Origin: a virus
Length of the DNA: 47,822 nucleotides
Direction: 5' to 3' (one strand)
Virus record (IMG/VR): IMGVR_UViG_3300050138_000170
Coordinates: 1-47,822 of that record
The notes under the pieces were generated by a model, which saw nothing but the letters and a program-made list of their open reading frames with translations, was not told the origin of the DNA and did no database searches. Shown piece after piece: positions 44,460-47,822 of the stretch. The first letter of the stretch is position 1. Each line of letters starts with the position of its first letter. Position numbers and translations under genes: made by a program.

Positions 44460-45377
44460 ATGGCTCGTACCGCCTTTTGGGGACCAGCGCACCGCGTCAT
44501 GCAGAGAATGACGCTGGGATCGAGCGGAGGGCCGCCCAACGCCGCTCCGTCGCTCGACATGGGCGGGTCCGGCATTCAGGACTCCCGCCTCCTTTACAAC
44601 TCAGCGAACAGTTCCACCGGGGCGCAGGTCATCGGCTGGATGGATGCGAATTGCCCATTCCTTGATTTCGTCCCGTCTACCCTGAGCGCCGTGGCGATTG
44701 CCGCTGCCCAGGCCGGGGTCGCTGGAACGGCTCTGACATTGCGGGCCGCGACCGGCGCCGGCATCACGGTATCAGCCGCGCCTACGCTGATGCTGGGTTC
44801 ACAAAACATCATCCCGACCGGCGCGCGGTTCATTGATTCGATCCCGGTGTATCAGCGCTTTGGGGCATCTGACTTCACGGTGCTCTATGATGCCGCGACG
44901 ATGGGCGCGCGCTGTCTCACGATTACGAGCGCCGGCGACGACCATCTCGGGACATTGGCGCTCGTTGGCTTCGACGCTTATGGCTATCTGTTGCATGAGA
45001 CTGTCACGCTGGCCGATGCGACCACAGCGCAGAGCGTGAAAGCCTACAAGGGGCTGATCAGCGCAACGCCGGGTGGCACCCTGTCAGGCAGCAACATTTC
45101 GATCGGCCAGAGTGACACCTATGGGCTCCCGATGTACGCGGCGGCGGCCAGTTCGGTGTGGGGTTTCTGGAACAGCCTGATTGTCACCGGAACGGGCACC
45201 TTCACCGCGGGCGTGACGACAACGCCATCGGCGACCACCGGCGACGTGCGCGGCACGTATCTGGTCGGCTCAGCGTCGGATGGCACCAAGCGCATGACGC
45301 TCTGGCAACATCCGGTTTTGCCGGCGATGATAACGAGCGGGATCAACGCGGGATTGTTCGGCGCGGCCCAGTTCTGA
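44460..45377 (+). CDS. Putative structural (tail or fibre) protein, 305 aa
   Basis: Glycine, threonine and alanine-rich beta-type sequence (TLRAATGAGITVSAAPTLMLGSQN; GTFTAGVTTTPSATTGDVRGTYL), no charge clusters, typical of phage tail or fibre proteins. No conserved family recognised by eye. Confidence 0.55.
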   Translation: MARTAFWGPAHRVMQRMTLGSSGGPPNAAPSLDMGGSGIQDSRLLYNSANSSTGAQVIGWMDANCPFLDFVPSTLSAVAIAAAQAGVAGTALTLRAATGAGITVSAAPTLMLGSQNIIPTGARFIDSIPVYQRFGASDFTVLYDAATMGARCLTITSAGDDHLGTLALVGFDAYGYLLHETVTLADATTAQSVKAYKGLISATPGGTLSGSNISIGQSDTYGLPMYAAAASSVWGFWNSLIVTGTGTFTAGVTTTPSATTGDVRGTYLVGSASDGTKRMTLWQHPVLPAMITSGINAGLFGAAQF

Positions 45378-45387
45378 GGAGAGCGCC

Positions 45388-45687
45388 ATGCGTCCGGTTA
45401 CCGTAGTTACCACGGGCACAGAAGCCAGTCCCTGGATTATGCTGGATTATCTGGCCTGCCCGTTCGATGTTGGCATTGGCTGCGTTGTCACGGGGACGGT
45501 TGTTTTCGCGGTGGAGCATGCTTTCGAATCTCCTCCGACAACTGCTTTCCCGGATGCCACGATCGTAACGGCTTCCGCGAACGCGGCGACAAGTTATACG
45601 ACTCCCATTCGCGCGGTACGTCTTAACCAGGCGTCGGGCTCGGGCACCGTGACGATGACGGTTCTTCAGGGCAGCAATTCAGGGTAA
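45388..45687 (+). CDS. Hypothetical virion protein, 99 aa
   Basis: MRPVTVVTTGTEASPWIMLDYLACPFDVGIGCVVTGTVVFAVEHAFE; beta-rich, ending GSGTVTMTVLQGSNSG. Small virion-associated proteins with this look occur beside tail genes. No family recognised. Confidence 0.55.
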   Translation: MRPVTVVTTGTEASPWIMLDYLACPFDVGIGCVVTGTVVFAVEHAFESPPTTAFPDATIVTASANAATSYTTPIRAVRLNQASGSGTVTMTVLQGSNSG

Positions 45688-45710
45688 TCCGGCGACACAG
45701 GAGCACCAGC

Positions 45711-47822
45711 ATGGCGGTTCGGCCGGTTCAAGGCACCACAGACGTCCTCCAGGCGTCTGACAACAATAATGTGGTGGCCTACTTCAGCGGATCTTCCGTC
45801 GCGGTCACACTGCCGGGCGGCCTTCCAAGGACGTTCCGCACGACGCTGCTCCAGATAGGGGCCGGCCCTGTCACGATCACGGCCGGCTCGGGTGTGACAG
45901 CGAACGGTCTCAGCGGCGACCTCGCGACGACAGGCCAGTACGGCGAACTTGTCATTACTGCCTATGGCGCGAACCTGTTCACTGTCGCTCCTGAATCGGC
46001 GGCCCTCCCGCTGGCGGGCGGCACCATGACGGGCGCCGCTATCTTTGACGCTGGGAATGTCGTTCCTGGATCGATTTACGACGCTCTGGCCTACAGTTGG
46101 AACTCGGCAGGTGATGTTGGCCCGTCTATCCAGGCGGCGATCACTGCGGCAACGGCAGCGGGCGGCGGAACGGTAATTGTTCCGGCTGGCACATACAATA
46201 TCGCCACGGCTCTGGTCATCAACACGGCGGGCGTGAAACTGCAAGGCGCAGGCCGCGGCATTCCGCGCGACAACGCACCGACGATTTTCTACGCCGTGAC
46301 CCGGCTTGTGTGGACGGGCGCCGGCGGGGCCACGATGCTTACGGTTACTCCCGGAGGCACCCAGTCGCTCTACCAAAACGACATCACCGGCATCGTCTTT
46401 GATGGCGCCAGCCTGGCGGATGTGTGCGTCCAGCTAACTGAGGTATCTTTTTCCAACTTCGAGGTTGGCGTCTCCGAACCGCGGCAGGTCGGTTTTTGGA
46501 TGAATACCTGGGCTGGATCGGGACAGGATAGCCCCGGCTGCCAGTTTAACGTCATTGATGTAAACTCCCGCTCAACATCTGGCACCTACAGCCCGACTGG
46601 CATCCTGTTTGACAGCGGGTCCGCTGCCAGCACGTTCAACGTCAGCTACAACCAGATGCGGAACCTGACGGCTTGGTATGCCAAAGGTGACGGGATCGTG
46701 TTCGGCAACTCTGACAATAACCTGATTTTCGAAGCGACCAGCTCGGTGGACCCCACCAACAAGGGCGGTAGCCCGATCGTCTTCGCTAATACCGGCTATA
46801 TCATGCCAAACGGCCTCCAGGTTCAAGGCCCGGCGTATAGTCAACGCGTTATCAAGGGAGGCTTAGCGGTTGTCCAGGGCTACAACTCTGGCCTTACATT
46901 CACCTTGGGCGCCGGAAACACTGGAACCACCGCCTTACATCCCGTGACGATCAACACAAGCGCCACTGCGGGGTTTCGTGGTGTTTCGCTATCCTTCGCG
47001 TCCACTACAGGTGTCGCGGTGGGGATGACCGCTTCAGCCGGAGGCTACTATACGGGCATCCCGAACAACTTCTATTGCTCGGGCGTAACAGGAACAACGG
47101 TATCGTTTCCCCAGGGTTTTGTCGCTGCGGTCGCAATCGCGCTTCCTGTGACGTTCTCACTTGGCGCTACAAACTCCGCAGTGGCCGGAACATATCTCTT
47201 GACGGCGGTTGACGGCACGCACTGGACCACGACCACGGTTCCCTCTGGTGGCCACGTCCAGACCGACATTGCTGTTTCCGGTGGCGTCCTGGCGCTAACC
47301 GATCTGGTTATCCCATTGACCGGCACCCCGGTTGCTGGCGACACCATTACGATTGTTGTCCCGTCCCCTGCCTCAAACATAACGATTGAGCATATCGATC
47401 AAGCGAACTCTTTTCCATTACCGACTGTGGAGCCGGGGGCAAACGGCTGGTATACGCTATCAAATAACCCCTACCCGGTTCCGTTTGGTGGAACGGGCAA
47501 CATCAATATTCTGTCGGGACCAACCACCACCTCTGGCGTGGTAGAGATCGGCGGCTCCAATAGTGGCGCGTCCGGCTTTGCCTCGGTGCAAGTTGGAGGC
47601 GCGGCGGTTTTTGTAGCAAGCTTCGGTGGCGGTAGCGTAGGCGGACACAATACGCTAAATACCGGCACTTATGCCTTCGCCGCGGCTGGTGACTCGTGCA
47701 GCATCACCGGCTACGCATCTGTCGTAGGCGGGTCACGCGCTACTGACCGCGGCAGACCGGCGCTTATCCTCGGAGGCAATACATTATCGGTTGGGCAGTT
47801 CCAGTCTTCCCGTATGGTACTC
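45711..47822 (+). CDS. Pectate-lyase-fold tail spike/fibre protein, partial (704 codons, runs off the edge)
   Basis: ATG 45711 after a gagcaccagc stretch. The reading frame is open to the last base. The N-terminal ~115 residues are a beta domain (VTLPGGLPRTFRTTLLQIGAGPVTITAGSG). Then PSIQAAITAATAAGGGTVIVPAGTYNIATALVINTAGVKLQGAGRG starts a Pectate_lyase_3-type right-handed beta helix. The rest is a long repetitive beta structure with FNVIDVNSRSTSGTYSPTGI, NLIFEATS and similar turns. Tail spikes of this kind bind and cut surface polysaccharide. The end, and any lyase motif there, is outside the window. Confidence 0.75.
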   Translation, partial: MAVRPVQGTTDVLQASDNNNVVAYFSGSSVAVTLPGGLPRTFRTTLLQIGAGPVTITAGSGVTANGLSGDLATTGQYGELVITAYGANLFTVAPESAALPLAGGTMTGAAIFDAGNVVPGSIYDALAYSWNSAGDVGPSIQAAITAATAAGGGTVIVPAGTYNIATALVINTAGVKLQGAGRGIPRDNAPTIFYAVTRLVWTGAGGATMLTVTPGGTQSLYQNDITGIVFDGASLADVCVQLTEVSFSNFEVGVSEPRQVGFWMNTWAGSGQDSPGCQFNVIDVNSRSTSGTYSPTGILFDSGSAASTFNVSYNQMRNLTAWYAKGDGIVFGNSDNNLIFEATSSVDPTNKGGSPIVFANTGYIMPNGLQVQGPAYSQRVIKGGLAVVQGYNSGLTFTLGAGNTGTTALHPVTINTSATAGFRGVSLSFASTTGVAVGMTASAGGYYTGIPNNFYCSGVTGTTVSFPQGFVAAVAIALPVTFSLGATNSAVAGTYLLTAVDGTHWTTTTVPSGGHVQTDIAVSGGVLALTDLVIPLTGTPVAGDTITIVVPSPASNITIEHIDQANSFPLPTVEPGANGWYTLSNNPYPVPFGGTGNINILSGPTTTSGVVEIGGSNSGASGFASVQVGGAAVFVASFGGGSVGGHNTLNTGTYAFAAAGDSCSITGYASVVGGSRATDRGRPALILGGNTLSVGQFQSSRMVL

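Noticed and set aside
45666-47668. Minus-strand frames inside the tail spike region
   Set aside because: The plus-strand frame is open from 45711 to the edge with beta-helix motifs; the minus frames are shadows.
1-47822. tRNA or rRNA genes
   Set aside because: I looked for cloverleaf-like segments and conserved T-arm sequence and found none I could support; a tRNA scan would settle this.

Overview
The window is most of a tailed-phage (Caudoviricetes) or prophage genome, roughly 60% G+C, from an alphaproteobacterial host. The phage assignment rests on terminase small and large subunits, a portal protein, scaffold-like and major capsid proteins, a DnaB-type helicase, a RuvC-type resolvase, a lysin, a holin candidate and dense overlapping small genes with ATGA/GTGA junctions. 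The alphaproteobacterial host is suggested by a GcrA-like regulator, a regulator family of that class. There is no tyrosine integrase or large serine integrase. The only recombinase is a short serine recombinase. The genus cannot be named from sequence alone.

Layout. 1-6.7 kb (+): lysis and small membrane/lipoprotein genes, interrupted by a TnpB-only IS200/IS605-type element (2.02-3.24 kb), ending at a strong terminator. 6.8-11.1 kb (-): an operon with a probable recombination protein and, inside the operon, a four-repeat type I-E CRISPR mini-array. 11.1-16.4 kb (+): replication block (RuvC-like resolvase, DnaB-like helicase, two winged-helix/HTH replication proteins) with an iteron cluster inside the initiator-like gene. 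16.3-18.8 kb (-): seven tightly packed genes headed by an XRE repressor-like gene and a GcrA-like gene. 18.9-22.7 kb (+): tiny genes including a duplicated two-gene membrane-protein cassette, then a second TnpB element. 22.7-24.7 kb (-): overlapping operon with an HTH gene, a Rap1a/Tai-like periplasmic protein and a truncated DUF932 gene. 24.8-25.3 kb (+): a membrane protein and an RMF-like protein. 25.3-28.6 kb: a minus-strand ORF, hairpin repeats, terS, a 550-base non-coding stretch, and a serine recombinase with aberrant base composition. 28.7-30.2 kb: mostly minus-strand regulators. 30.4-47.8 kb (+): the late structural block (small genes, terL, intein-bearing portal, GroES-like protein, scaffold-like protein, head protein, capsid, tail proteins, and a pectate-lyase-fold tail protein running off the right edge).

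The most striking feature is the CRISPR mini-array at 9322-9533: four 29-bp repeats and three 32-bp spacers, with no cas genes in the window. All three spacers resemble this phage's own genes: spacer 1 the gene at 7333-9291, spacer 2 the gene at 11328-11948, spacer 3 the gene at 9448-9789. They match in reading frame, mostly with silent differences, and two of the cognate sites carry an ATG trinucleotide in the type I-E PAM position. The simplest reading is that the array carries spacers against close relatives of this phage and relies on host Cascade/Cas3 for inter-phage competition. Its placement inside a phage operon suggests it needs no leader of its own.

Other notable points: a 30-residue peptide made of four GG(G/L)FR(L/I) hexapeptides; a lambda-O-like origin candidate; a LAGLIDADG intein in the portal protein plus an HNH endonuclease remnant beside terL; and two TnpB insertions abutting stop codons of convergent phage genes.
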